Positions 25,930-34,242 of a stretch of DNA of 43,301 nucleotides are shown piece after piece. The stretch is from Lachnospiraceae bacterium. GTDB lineage: Bacteria; Bacillota; Clostridia; Lachnospirales; Lachnospiraceae. The translations under genes and the position numbers were made by a program. The DNA lies in contig JAEEVK010000016.1 in assembly GCA_016287095.1 (NCBI GenBank), positions 1 through 43,301 on the forward strand. Direction: 5' to 3'. How positions within the stretch are numbered: the stretch's first letter is position 1; each line of letters opens with the position of its first letter. Below the pieces are notes generated by a model, which saw only the letters and a program-made list of their open reading frames with translations, was not told the origin of the DNA and searched no databases.

Positions 25930-28308
25930 TTACTCATTACTCTTTAAACTTGATACCATATCAATACTGTTAACCTTTCTTCCCAGGAACATTGATACCA
26001 CAAACGATACCAGGAATGTTCCTGCAGCGCCTAAAAAGTAGGTAAGAAAACTAATATATGTATCAATATCAAACTTATCGTCTATACAGATCTTAAACAG
26101 CCATGATGTAAGTCCTCTGCCCAGCGGCAATCCGATGATTATGGCAGCGATGGCTATCCAGTTGTTCTGCTTGATGAATATTCTTTTTATCTTTGAATCT
26201 TCAAATCCTAAAACCTTTAAGGTAGAGAACTGATATTGTTTCTCACTGTATGACAGGATGCTCATACTGTAAATGATGATCACGCCTAATAAAACAGCCA
26301 CAAAGATTATGATAACGATCATTGTTCTCATCATCTCGAGCATACCTGAGATATTTTCCTTCAGGTTACTCTTATCCTGAACTACCTGGACATTTGCTAT
26401 ATCCTTTTTATTTGATAAGTCATCATTAGTATATATTGTATCGGGCATATAGTCAAGTCCCAGACTTTCAATATATGTGCGTGTAGCTGTCACACCCTGT
26501 GTCTGCGGATCCTTATTGTATCCTACTACCTTTGATTCATAATAGTCCTTTGATCCGTATATATGCCAGGTTATAGTATCCCCGATCTTAATATTCTCGT
26601 TTTCCCCAAGCTTATGAGTTATATAAACACCGTCATTCCTATCCAGAGTCATGAAATCATTATCAGGATCTATAAACCTTACAAGATCACCTGCATCATG
26701 AACAAATACCGTATTTGCTGTTCTATTCCCGGTACTGTCCTTTATCTCTATGCCGAGAGTCTGTGAAGTCCTATCCCCGTATGTATCAGTCAATGTCTTT
26801 ATCTCATCACCTGATATACCCTCTTTTAATGACAGACTGTAATTGAAATTGTACAGATCCTCAAATTGTAAATCAATGAAATGATCAATACTGTTAAGCA
26901 TACCCAGCGCACAGACTATAAGTACGCAGCATCCTGTAATACCTACTATTGCGGTAAGGGTTCTTATCTTGTTTCTTATAACATCCCTTATGTTCCACTT
27001 TGTAGCAAACTTCATCTTTTTGAAAACAGATGTAGTTGTGAAGCCCAGAGAACCGGATTTAACTTTAGGAAGTTCTATCCTCAAGGTCTCTGCGGGATTT
27101 TCCTTTAACTGTTTACGGCATGTAAGATAAGTAACAAACGAAATTCCCAGAACTACCGCAAATGCAACCAGATAGTTCAACGGATTCATTACAGAGCCGT
27201 TATTCGGGATTTCAAAGAAATCCATCTCAAGCCCCATGAACACTTCGCCAATAAAGAACTTTCCTGCAAGCAGACCTAAGCCCGCTCCTATGAGGGACAC
27301 CCAGAAACCATAGCCTATATAATGCAGCTGGACCTTCATATCAGAGAAGCCCAGAGCCTTTAATGTACCGATCTGTATTCTCTGCTTCTTTATAACCCTG
27401 GTCATGGTTGTTATAACAGAAAGTATGGCGATAAACAGGAACAGACCTGAGAAAATACCTACAAAGCCCCTGCCCTCATCGATTTCTCCCTGATATGTCG
27501 AATAAGAAAGCGAGTCCTCAATTTTTATGATAGCCATTGCCCCTTCTACGGCATCTTCTATACTGTCCTTCACCGCATCAACATTTGCCTTATCATCCAC
27601 ATCAACCATTATATAATTGAAAGGAAGAAATGTTTTATAATCAAAATCAGGCACTAACATATTGAACAGAAGGTCATTAGCTATACCTGCTTCCTTCATG
27701 ATCATCTCTTTAACATAATCTTCAGGAATTTCGTTTACCGAAAGATACATAAAACCAAATGTTGAATGATCTGGAAGCAACGCAGATTCATCTTTTATGT
27801 CATAGATATGGTCAGGAAGCTTTATTGCTCCGACTACCGTCTCTTCTAACTCCAGAGTATCATACTTAAATTTTATCTTATCGCCTATCTTTAAATTATT
27901 TTCACTTAAGTACCATGCATCAACCCATGCACCCTTGGTATTAACATCAAACGGTACACCTTCTTCAACATAGAATTTTGAAATATCATTTGATTCTATA
28001 AATGAAACCACAAAACCCTTGTCATTATCTTCGCTGTTTATAGCATTGATTACAAGCTTTCTTTCAGCATTCTTTACATGCGCCAGACCTTTTACGGTGT
28101 CAAGATCATCCGATGAAAAACCTGCACCCATAACATCGAGGTCCTGCAGATTATAATTTGTGTAAAAATTGTCGGCGGCTTCTATCATTCCGTCCATATA
28201 TGCTTCTATGCCGGAATAAGCCATAACGCCTATCATTACCATAAGGAGTATCGTGATAAACTGTGATAAGTTCTTTCCGATCTCCCTGAACAGTTTCCTT
28301 CTTAACAT
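25930..28308 (-). CDS. FtsX-type ABC exporter permease
   Basis: 792 residues, with the MacB/FtsX layout. An N-terminal helix (about 15-38), a large extracellular domain, three helices around 285-400 with SVITTMTRVIKKQRIQIGTLKALGFSDMK-type ABC-contact sequence, then a second FtsX repeat with a further external domain and three C-terminal helices ending SMFLGRKVNSIDMVSSLK. It probably moves lipid, peptide or antimicrobial substrates, or transmits force, using the ATPase encoded just upstream. The ATPase stop and this start overlap as TAATG, so translation is coupled; a GTG two codons earlier is possible. Downstream near 25909 a GCTCC/GGAGC hairpin could be a weak terminator. Confidence 0.9.
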   Translation of the reverse strand: MLRRKLFREIGKNLSQFITILLMVMIGVMAYSGIEAYMDGMIEAADNFYTNYNLQDLDVMGAGFSSDDLDTVKGLAHVKNAERKLVINAINSEDNDKGFVVSFIESNDISKFYVEEGVPFDVNTKGAWVDAWYLSENNLKIGDKIKFKYDTLELEETVVGAIKLPDHIYDIKDESALLPDHSTFGFMYLSVNEIPEDYVKEMIMKEAGIANDLLFNMLVPDFDYKTFLPFNYIMVDVDDKANVDAVKDSIEDAVEGAMAIIKIEDSLSYSTYQGEIDEGRGFVGIFSGLFLFIAILSVITTMTRVIKKQRIQIGTLKALGFSDMKVQLHYIGYGFWVSLIGAGLGLLAGKFFIGEVFMGLEMDFFEIPNNGSVMNPLNYLVAFAVVLGISFVTYLTCRKQLKENPAETLRIELPKVKSGSLGFTTTSVFKKMKFATKWNIRDVIRNKIRTLTAIVGITGCCVLIVCALGMLNSIDHFIDLQFEDLYNFNYSLSLKEGISGDEIKTLTDTYGDRTSQTLGIEIKDSTGNRTANTVFVHDAGDLVRFIDPDNDFMTLDRNDGVYITHKLGENENIKIGDTITWHIYGSKDYYESKVVGYNKDPQTQGVTATRTYIESLGLDYMPDTIYTNDDLSNKKDIANVQVVQDKSNLKENISGMLEMMRTMIVIIIFVAVLLGVIIIYSMSILSYSEKQYQFSTLKVLGFEDSKIKRIFIKQNNWIAIAAIIIGLPLGRGLTSWLFKICIDDKFDIDTYISFLTYFLGAAGTFLVSFVVSMFLGRKVNSIDMVSSLKSNE

Positions 28309-29012
28309 TACCACTCCACCTCCTCGATATTCTTAGGATTGGAGTTTACTTCATTGCTGCGTATCTTACCGTTCTTTACACGGATAACTCTGTCCGCTAT
28401 CTCTGCTATCAGGCTGTTGTGAGTTACGACTACGACTGTGTTCGCATCCTCACCGCACTGAGCCTTTAGGAGCTTTAGTACCTCCACACCTGTCTGTGAA
28501 TCAAGCGCTCCTGTCGGTTCATCGCAAAGTAAAAGCAGAGGGTTCTTAGCTATAGCTCTGGCTATAGACACTCTCTGCTGTTCTCCACCGGAAAGCTGGT
28601 TAGGAAACTTTCCTGCATGCATATCAAGTCCGACTCCCTTTAATACCTCCATGGCAGGCTTAGGGTTCTTTACTATATCATTAATGAGTTCAACATTCTC
28701 CTGCACTGTCAAAGTAGGCAGGATGTTATAAAATTGGAAAATGAAGCCTATGTTTTCTGCTCTGTACTTTGTAAGCTCCTTACTTGAGAGCTTTGAGATA
28801 TCCTTTCCGTCAATGATTATCTCACCTGATGTAGCCTTATCCATACCGCCGAGCAGATTCAATATAGTAGATTTGCCCGCGCCGCTGGGTCCGAGTATAA
28901 CTACAAATTCACCCTTGTTAATACTGAAGCTTGCTCCGTTTAAAGCGTCAAAAGACTTCTCACCTATAGTATATGTTTTCTTAACGTTTCTGAAATTAAT
29001 TAATTCTTTCAT
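28308..29012 (-). CDS. ABC exporter ATP-binding protein (LolD/MacB type)
   Basis: 234 residues. Walker [11 protein letters not shown]-loop [11 protein letters not shown], signature LSGGEQQR, Walker [14 protein letters not shown] and H-loop VTHN are intact; the sequence type is that of LolD/MacB/FtsE ATPases. It forms the motor for the overlapping FtsX-type permease. The start is ATG 29012 with GGAGG five bases upstream; a TTG four codons earlier would sit inside the ribosome site. It has a tightly built promoter with two operator-like palindromes. Confidence 0.93.
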   Translation of the reverse strand: MKELINFRNVKKTYTIGEKSFDALNGASFSINKGEFVVILGPSGAGKSTILNLLGGMDKATSGEIIIDGKDISKLSSKELTKYRAENIGFIFQFYNILPTLTVQENVELINDIVKNPKPAMEVLKGVGLDMHAGKFPNQLSGGEQQRVSIARAIAKNPLLLLCDEPTGALDSQTGVEVLKLLKAQCGEDANTVVVVTHNSLIAEIADRVIRVKNGKIRSNEVNSNPKNIEEVEW

Positions 29013-29025
29013 GTGACCCTCCAAA

Positions 29026-29114
29026 ATGTGAAATATGTTTCATATCTTTTACAAGTCAGCATTATAGAACTAATAATTTCATTTGTCAACAAAAATATGA
29101 ACTTTTTTTCATAT
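29026..29114 (-). promoter_or_regulatory. Perfect promoter flanked by two ATATGAA operator palindromes
   Basis: TTGACA (29084-29089), 17 bases, TATAAT (29061-29066). Upstream of -35 is ATATGAA-N6-TTCATAT (29095-29114), 7-base perfect arms; downstream of the start is a 20-base site (29026-29045) with 16 of 20 positions symmetric and the same ATATGAAA half-site. The layout suggests repression by a dimeric regulator, plausibly the TetR encoded at the end of this cluster. Confidence 0.65.
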
Positions 29115-29171
29115 TTTGTTATTTTTACCAAAATAAGCATGTTTATTTTGTCATAACGGTTTATAGTGCAC

Positions 29172-29199
29172 AAAAAAAGTGCCCTTTACAAGCACTTTT
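29172..29199 (-). terminator. Terminator after the first GGDEF gene
   Basis: On the minus strand AAAAGTGC and GCACTTTTTTT make an 8-pair stem with a run of seven T, about 30 bases past the stop at 29229. Confidence 0.8.
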
Positions 29200-29228
29200 C
29201 CTTTAATAACAATATATAATATATCAAA

Positions 29229-30626
29229 TTAACGTTTGCTATGCCATACATATTCCGGATGTCTTGAATAATAATCGGCTTTGACCTCATACATCCTTGC
29301 ATCGGCTTTCTGCATTGCTTTCAGGATATCATCGGTTTCATCACTATGGCATAATCCGATAGCAAAATGAGCTCTGTCGGGACGTTCTGATTTATCTATA
29401 AGTGACATTTTCATCTTTGCAAACTCATCAAAAGATGTATCCGTAGAGATGACCATAAACTCGTCTCCGCCCACACGGTAGATCTCTTTCTTTTCATTCT
29501 GGTATTCCTTAAGGGTAGATGCCACATCTTTAAGCAGATTATCTCCTGCCAGGTGACCCTTGGTATCATTAACCGTCTTAAGTCCGTTTACATCAATAAA
29601 AAATATTCCGAATGGTTTCTTTATCGCATTATTACCGGTTATCTCATCACTTATCCTGTTATTCATGGCATTACGGTTATAAACACCTGTCAGCATATCC
29701 GTCATGCTCATAACCTTCAGCTTATGTATGTTCTGCTCATTAGCTATTTCGGTCGACAGTATGAAGGATGTAAGACTCAAGGTCTCCTTGATCATAAGTG
29801 TCTTTTCCGGAATGAAGTTTCCTGCCCAGATATATCCGATAGTCTTATTATTTGATCTCAGAGGGAAAATAACAAGGGTATTGACACCATTAGCTTTAAG
29901 GGAATCCATCCACTCCGGAGCAATCTTATGAGCCTCATCCATATCCTTTTGATTTGCAATGATGAAACAATTACTCTTATTCATCAGCCTGGGCCAGGTC
30001 TCAATTACCTTTTTAAAGTGATCGGTAATGAAAAAATCCAGAGGGAACTGTTCCGGATCACCGTCAAAATCCTCCGCCAGCATGGAATAATGTCTGTTTT
30101 CAAAATCTGCAAGCAAAACGCTGCATCTTTTTGCTCCGCACTGCTCACGGATATCCTTGATAACAGAATTCATTGCCTTGTGAAAATCATCGGTTTCCCT
30201 GAGCTTCAAACAGGTCTTGAGAACATTGGTCGCTGTCTCGGATGAAATATCTGTCAGTTTATCAATATCAGCCTTGGGATTCATCTCATAAGAAAACAGA
30301 AGCATCTTCTTATTCGGATTATCGGATTCAAGAGGTGTCAGAAACACCTCCATCCACGCATTATACAGCTCTATATCAAAATATGTATGTATCGGTCTGT
30401 CATCATTGACACAGTTATCGCACAATGCTTCAAAGTTTACAGCCTTTGGGATATACCTTGTATACGGAACATTTTGTTCAAAATCTTCAAGATTCTTAAC
30501 GACTGTTCGCTTATAAGCATCATTTGCATCGACAACATAATATCTGTCGTCGCCCTCTTTATCAAGATTAACAGACATAACACAGGCAATACGCCTGAAA
30601 TTAGATAAGAATTCCTTATAGTTCAT
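29229..30626 (-). CDS. GAF-GGDEF protein, probable diguanylate cyclase
   Basis: 465 residues from ATG 30626. The N-terminal region is a PAS-like domain of about 120 residues, followed by a GAF-type domain (about 150-300, CGAKRCSVLLADFENRHYSM and LVIFPLRSNNKTIGYIWAG) and a C-terminal GGDEF domain (LTGVYNRNAMNNR, then RVGGDEFMV near 384). The active-site GGDEF is intact, so c-di-GMP synthesis is likely. The inhibitory RxxD I-site that normally precedes it is absent (KKEIYRVGGDEF). ATG 30683 would give 484 residues but has GGAGG only one base away; 30626 has AGGA five bases upstream and aligns with the paralogue at 38887. Soluble, no membrane helix. Confidence 0.88.
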   Translation of the reverse strand: MNYKEFLSNFRRIACVMSVNLDKEGDDRYYVVDANDAYKRTVVKNLEDFEQNVPYTRYIPKAVNFEALCDNCVNDDRPIHTYFDIELYNAWMEVFLTPLESDNPNKKMLLFSYEMNPKADIDKLTDISSETATNVLKTCLKLRETDDFHKAMNSVIKDIREQCGAKRCSVLLADFENRHYSMLAEDFDGDPEQFPLDFFITDHFKKVIETWPRLMNKSNCFIIANQKDMDEAHKIAPEWMDSLKANGVNTLVIFPLRSNNKTIGYIWAGNFIPEKTLMIKETLSLTSFILSTEIANEQNIHKLKVMSMTDMLTGVYNRNAMNNRISDEITGNNAIKKPFGIFFIDVNGLKTVNDTKGHLAGDNLLKDVASTLKEYQNEKKEIYRVGGDEFMVISTDTSFDEFAKMKMSLIDKSERPDRAHFAIGLCHSDETDDILKAMQKADARMYEVKADYYSRHPEYVWHSKR

Positions 30627-30697
30627 ATTTTTCCTATCTGTAGATGGTTTATAGTCTTCTGCCACATTTTCTTTAATATACATGCCTCCAAACTATT

Positions 30698-30726
30698 AAT
30701 ATATCAAAATACACTGCGCAAGTCAA
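30698..30726 (-). promoter_or_regulatory. Promoter of the first GGDEF gene
   Basis: TTGACT (30721-30726), 17 bases, TATATT (30698-30703). The flank AAGAAAGGTTTGACTTGC is repeated exactly at a second place in the window (around 36390-36410). Confidence 0.75.
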
Positions 30727-30738
30727 ACCTTTCTTAAC

Positions 30739-30774
30739 AAAAAAATAATGCCGATGTAAAACACCGGCACTATT
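30739..30774 (-). terminator. Terminator after the LURP-one-related gene
   Basis: Minus strand: AGTGCCGGTG pairs with ATCGGCATT, followed by ATTTTTTT, ten bases past the stop at 30784. Confidence 0.8.
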
Positions 30775-30783
30775 ATCAAAATC

Positions 30784-31686
30784 TTAACTTCTGCTCTGAT
30801 CTACAACATTATCGCAGATAATAGCTAATGCTATTACTAAATCCTGCTGACTTTCATCGAGAACAGTAATACGATAAGCATCTGAGAACCACTCACATGA
30901 AGTATCTATATGACCTATGGTCTCTCCACCAACCTGCAGGTCAAAATCAAATCCAAGGAGATCTCCAGCAATCTTAAGTTCCTTGCCGTTCACAGTTCCG
31001 TTAAGCTCAGGACTAGTAAACTTCATTTTCTTCTTAATCTTAGCAATCTCTACGCCGCTCTTCTCTACTGAGTACTCTGACATAATTGCAATTGCCTTTT
31101 TCTTAAGCTTCAGAACTTCAGTCCCATTTTTCTGAATAGAGAAACTAAGTCGTGTGATAGCACCCTCAACATGATATGCTACAGCCTGATTATTATCGAA
31201 TATATCAAATTTAGGCTTTACAGAAAATGCCTTCTGTTTCATATAGAAAGATATTGCTTCACCAGAAAATGTCTTAGCAGGTGCTGCAGCAGCTGTCTCA
31301 GTCACTGTCTCTCCTGCTTCAAACTTCTTTATAACCTCTAAAAGCTCATCAACTGCTCTGTCAGCTTTAGATGTGCCTGCATCCTTATTCCCTGCAAATA
31401 GATCTAATCCTGCACTTAAAGCTGTCTTAGCACTGCTTACACCATCGGCACCAATTTTGCCCATAACAATCTTGTCTTTATCTACTCTTACAAAAATATC
31501 AAATTTTTCAGTCACGTTTTTATACATAACTGACTGTGTGCCCTTGATATCTCCCATTATAGGCGTACCAAAGCTTACCTTGACCTCTGACAATTTTGCC
31601 AGAATATCCTCATTAGTGAAATTTAAAGTGTTTTTTACGCTGGCATATCCCATATTGCCGCCACCTGACATATTAAAAAATCCCAT
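30784..31686 (-). CDS. LURP-one-related (tubby-like) protein
   Basis: 300 residues. The C-terminal half (about 140-295) has the repetitive beta-strand pattern of the LURP-one/YxjI group, a phospholipid-scramblase-like tubby fold: FYMKQKAFSVKPKFDIFDNN, then AYHVEGAITRLSFSIQ. The first 120 residues are unrecognised; an Ala/Thr-rich linker near 125-140 joins them. No signal peptide or membrane helix is seen. The function of bacterial members is unknown. It is preceded 29 bases upstream by a lipoprotein gene on the same strand, so the pair may act together at the cell surface or membrane. Ribosome site AGGAGAAGG. Confidence 0.7.
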   Translation of the reverse strand: MGFFNMSGGGNMGYASVKNTLNFTNEDILAKLSEVKVSFGTPIMGDIKGTQSVMYKNVTEKFDIFVRVDKDKIVMGKIGADGVSSAKTALSAGLDLFAGNKDAGTSKADRAVDELLEVIKKFEAGETVTETAAAAPAKTFSGEAISFYMKQKAFSVKPKFDIFDNNQAVAYHVEGAITRLSFSIQKNGTEVLKLKKKAIAIMSEYSVEKSGVEIAKIKKKMKFTSPELNGTVNGKELKIAGDLLGFDFDLQVGGETIGHIDTSCEWFSDAYRITVLDESQQDLVIALAIICDNVVDQSRS

Positions 31687-31715
31687 AGCACCTTCTCCTT
31701 TTTATAAATTATTTT

Positions 31716-32240
31716 TTATTCCTCGTAGTATTCCTCGTCACCACCTTCATATGACTCTTCGCCACCTTCGGAAGCACCCTCAGAAGCACCGCTCTCAGCC
31801 TGAACAGCTGCAAGAATATCAGTTGCACCCTTTGTAAGGACATATGTCTCAGCATTTCCGTTTGCTCCGGTTGCGCTGTAAGAAAGAGTATTCTTATCGC
31901 TGTCATAAATAAAGCTTACCTTACCACCGTTGCTATCGGTAGCTGTAAAGCCATTTGAAGTAGCTTCAATAGAGAGCTCTGTTGATACTTTAACTTCACC
32001 AGAATTGGGATCATATGTAGAAATTGCAACCTTATCACCAATGCTGTAATTGTTCAGCAATGCATATGAAGGAAGACCAAGCTCAGTGGCTTTGTCAGCA
32101 GGTGACTTGCCATCAATTGAGCTAAGTGTCCAATCACCCTTAACCTTGCTCATATCCATTCCACCACCACATGCTGTAAGGCAGAACATCAAAACGCCTA
32201 CCAATACTACTGCTAAAAACTTCTTTGATACTTTTTTCAT
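31716..32240 (-). CDS. Small lipoprotein with acidic Gly/Glu/Tyr tail
   Basis: 174 residues. Signal with lipobox LTAC (Cys about 24), then a compact beta-rich domain of about 110 residues (KGDWTLSSIDGKSPADKA, resembling small lipocalin-like or extracellular DUF domains, uncertain), then a low-complexity tail from about 148: SGASEGASEGGEESYEGGDE and more acidic Tyr/Glu. The tail has many Glu/Asp residues and no Lys or Arg. It would be anchored outside the membrane. No family is recognised with confidence. It is divergent from the channel gene and shares its upstream region, which holds four GGCACAAA repeats. Confidence 0.75.
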   Translation of the reverse strand: MKKVSKKFLAVVLVGVLMFCLTACGGGMDMSKVKGDWTLSSIDGKSPADKATELGLPSYALLNNYSIGDKVAISTYDPNSGEVKVSTELSIEATSNGFTATDSNGGKVSFIYDSDKNTLSYSATGANGNAETYVLTKGATDILAAVQAESGASEGASEGGEESYEGGDEEYYEE

Positions 32241-32343
32241 TTCTTTTCACTCCTCTTTAGATAGTCTTTTTTGTTATTATAATATATTTTATCACACAAC
32301 CGCCGTTTTTATAACACATTATAATTGGAAATGCAATATGATT

Positions 32344-32422
32344 GGCACAAACAAACTTTTTTTGGCACAAAAAATTATCTACAATATTTCTGCTGGCACA
32401 AAAGAGCCTTTTTGGGCACAAA
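32344..32422 (+). repeat. Four helically phased GGCACAAA repeats upstream of the channel gene
   Basis: GGCACAAA begins at 32344, 32364, 32395 and 32415: spacings of 20, 31 and 20 bases, close to 2, 3 and 2 turns of DNA, so all four lie on one face. They sit between the divergent lipoprotein and channel genes, ending just before a candidate promoter of the channel (TTGATG near 32426 and extended -10 TGTTATACT near 32450). This looks like an activator or repressor array. The binding protein is unknown; LytTR-type regulators use repeats with similar spacing. Confidence 0.6.
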
Positions 32423-32491
32423 AAGTTGATGAATATAACAGAAAATATGTTATACTAAATTTTGTATGTAGATTTTTAAGAAAGGCATGCT

Positions 32492-33322
32492 ATGAAAAAA
32501 CTAAAAGAATTTGTTGAGGGTAATTTTTTTCAAGGTTTTATCCTGATAGTCATTATCATAAACTCCACTGTTTTAGGTTTACAGACATCCGAGGCTGTTA
32601 ATAATTCTATAGGGAATGTCCTTTCTGTAATTGATACCATATGTCTGGGTATATTTATTATAGAAATGATACTTAAAATGATAGTCAATCATTTCTTTGG
32701 TTATTTTAAGAACCCTTGGAATGTTTTTGATTTTTGCATCATCCTGATGTCTGTACTATCCGGACTATCAGTATTATCATCACTCCGAGTACTCAGAGTG
32801 TTCCGTGTATTCAGGTCTCTTAAAGGCTTAAGGGGCTTCAGGATGGCAAGTTCGCTCAAGCCTTTGCAAATCATTATTTCAGCGATTGGCAAATCACTAC
32901 CCGGTATTTCCTGGGCTATGCTCCTGATGGTCATTGTATATTATATTTTCTCCATCATAGGGGTTACAATATTCGGAGAGACCTTTGATGAATGGTTCGG
33001 CAATATACCTAAGGCTATGTATACTCTGTTCCAGGTTATGACGTTGGAGAGCTGGTCAATGGGCATAAGCCGTCCTGTAATGGATGTGTTCCCTTATGCC
33101 TGGGCATATTTCGTACCCTTCGTGCTCACATCTTCATTCATAATGATGAACGTAATAGTCGGTATCGTCGTAAATGCAATCAGTGAGGTAGCTGAAGGTA
33201 AGAAAAAGAATCAGAAAGAAAGTGAAGTCACTAGCGATAAAGACCGCGATACTTTATTAAAGGAAGAAATAGCGTTAGTTAAGGAGCATCTAGAACAGCT
33301 TGAAAAAATGCTCCAAGAATAA
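32492..33322 (+). CDS. Voltage-gated cation channel, NaChBac (BacNav) type
   Basis: 276 residues, one six-helix subunit that would form a tetramer. S1 starts near 12; the voltage sensor S4 is LRVLRVFRVFRSLKGLR (about 98-115) with Arg every third residue; the pore loop has TLESWSM (about 183-189), matching the TLESW sodium-selectivity signature of NaChBac; S6 follows (ILTSS-like to MMNVIVGIVVNAI), and a C-terminal coiled coil (about 240-276, EEIALVKEHLEQLEKML) is typical of tetramer assembly. BacNav channels are best known from alkaliphiles and marine bacteria, so a gut-type anaerobe is notable. The start has AAGG upstream. Confidence 0.92.
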   Translation: MKKLKEFVEGNFFQGFILIVIIINSTVLGLQTSEAVNNSIGNVLSVIDTICLGIFIIEMILKMIVNHFFGYFKNPWNVFDFCIILMSVLSGLSVLSSLRVLRVFRVFRSLKGLRGFRMASSLKPLQIIISAIGKSLPGISWAMLLMVIVYYIFSIIGVTIFGETFDEWFGNIPKAMYTLFQVMTLESWSMGISRPVMDVFPYAWAYFVPFVLTSSFIMMNVIVGIVVNAISEVAEGKKKNQKESEVTSDKDRDTLLKEEIALVKEHLEQLEKMLQE

Positions 33323-33349
33323 ATAACTATACAATTTTAGGAGGATTTT

Positions 33350-34084
33350 ATGTCAGAAGAAGTAAAAGACAAAACAAAGGATGAGAAAGAGACCGCAAAG
33401 AAAGGCCTTTTCTCCGAATCAAAAATTGAGATGATAGTAGCAATCTTTCTCGGTATTACCGCCCTTCTTACAGCATGGGCTACTTGGATTGGATCACTGC
33501 ACGGTGGCAACCAGTCTACAAACTACACCAAAAGTAACAACATAGCTTCGGAAGGAAATTCAGAGTATAACTCAGGTCTTCAGACCTATCTCTCAGACCT
33601 TATGGCCTGGAATGAGATGATGAATTACTATTTTGATATTGAAATAGCTAATCTTAATGGGCGCGATGACGAGGCAGAACTCATTCAGGAAAAACTTGAT
33701 GCTTACGTTGAACAGAACTGTAGCGATATTCTGGCTGAAGGATTAGACTGGATTGCTCAAGAAGGAAATGGAGCTGAATCACCTTTCGAAATGCCCGGAC
33801 TTGTTGATAAATACTTTGAAACTGCTAACGATTTGTTAGCTGAATCACAAGAGCTCTTAGAGCAGGGTCAGAGAGATAACGCAAATGGTGATAAATACGG
33901 TCTCGTAACCGTAATTTATTCATTAGTTCTCTTTATGCTCGGTATTATCGGCGTATTCAAAAAGCTTCCTAACAGGAAAATCGTGCTGCTTATCTCCATA
34001 ATAGGCCTCGTACTTGCAACGATTTATATGCTGACAATCCCTATGCCCACCGATTTCAGTTTAACAAGTTATTTCAAAAGCTAA
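33350..34084 (+). CDS. Three-helix membrane protein of unknown function next to the channel
   Basis: 244 residues. A Lys/Glu-rich cytosolic N-terminus (1-27), helix about 29-50, an acidic external segment (55-180, rich in Glu/Asp/Asn) with a possible coiled-coil stretch, then two helices about 185-205 and 212-235. No family recognised. It begins 27 bases after the channel stop with AGGAGG upstream, so the two are co-transcribed and end at the terminator at 34108. An auxiliary-subunit role for the channel is an inference from position only. Confidence 0.8.
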   Translation: MSEEVKDKTKDEKETAKKGLFSESKIEMIVAIFLGITALLTAWATWIGSLHGGNQSTNYTKSNNIASEGNSEYNSGLQTYLSDLMAWNEMMNYYFDIEIANLNGRDDEAELIQEKLDAYVEQNCSDILAEGLDWIAQEGNGAESPFEMPGLVDKYFETANDLLAESQELLEQGQRDNANGDKYGLVTVIYSLVLFMLGIIGVFKKLPNRKIVLLISIIGLVLATIYMLTIPMPTDFSLTSYFKS

Positions 34085-34107
34085 TTCTTTAAAATATTAA
34101 TCATTAT

Positions 34108-34148
34108 GCTCTTAAGCCCTTTACCATTAGCTTAAGAGCTATTTTTTT
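34108..34148 (+). terminator. Terminator of the channel operon
   Basis: GCTCTTAAG (34108-34116) pairs with CTTAAGAGC (34131-34139), followed by TATTTTTTT. Confidence 0.85.
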
Positions 34149-34149
34149 A

Positions 34150-34215
34150 TTGACATTTTAAGCTACTTGTACTATTACTATTATAAGGGTATCATTGGTT
34201 TTACTGCCCTTATAA
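34150..34215 (+). promoter_or_regulatory. Promoter and 9-base inverted repeat before the LytTR regulator
   Basis: TTGACA (34150-34155), 17 bases, TATTAC (34173-34178), then TTATAAGGG (34181-34189), 17 bases, CCCTTATAA (34207-34215). The repeat overlaps the expected transcription start and would fold as a hairpin at the 5' end of the RNA, or serve as an operator. Confidence 0.55.
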
Positions 34216-34242
34216 CAAACTGAGGAGGCTATAGACTGTATT

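Noticed and set aside
32344-32422. GGCACAAA repeats as sigma-54 promoters (TTGGCAC core)
   Set aside because: None has the GC doublet at the fixed distance expected for -12, so they are better read as protein-binding repeats.
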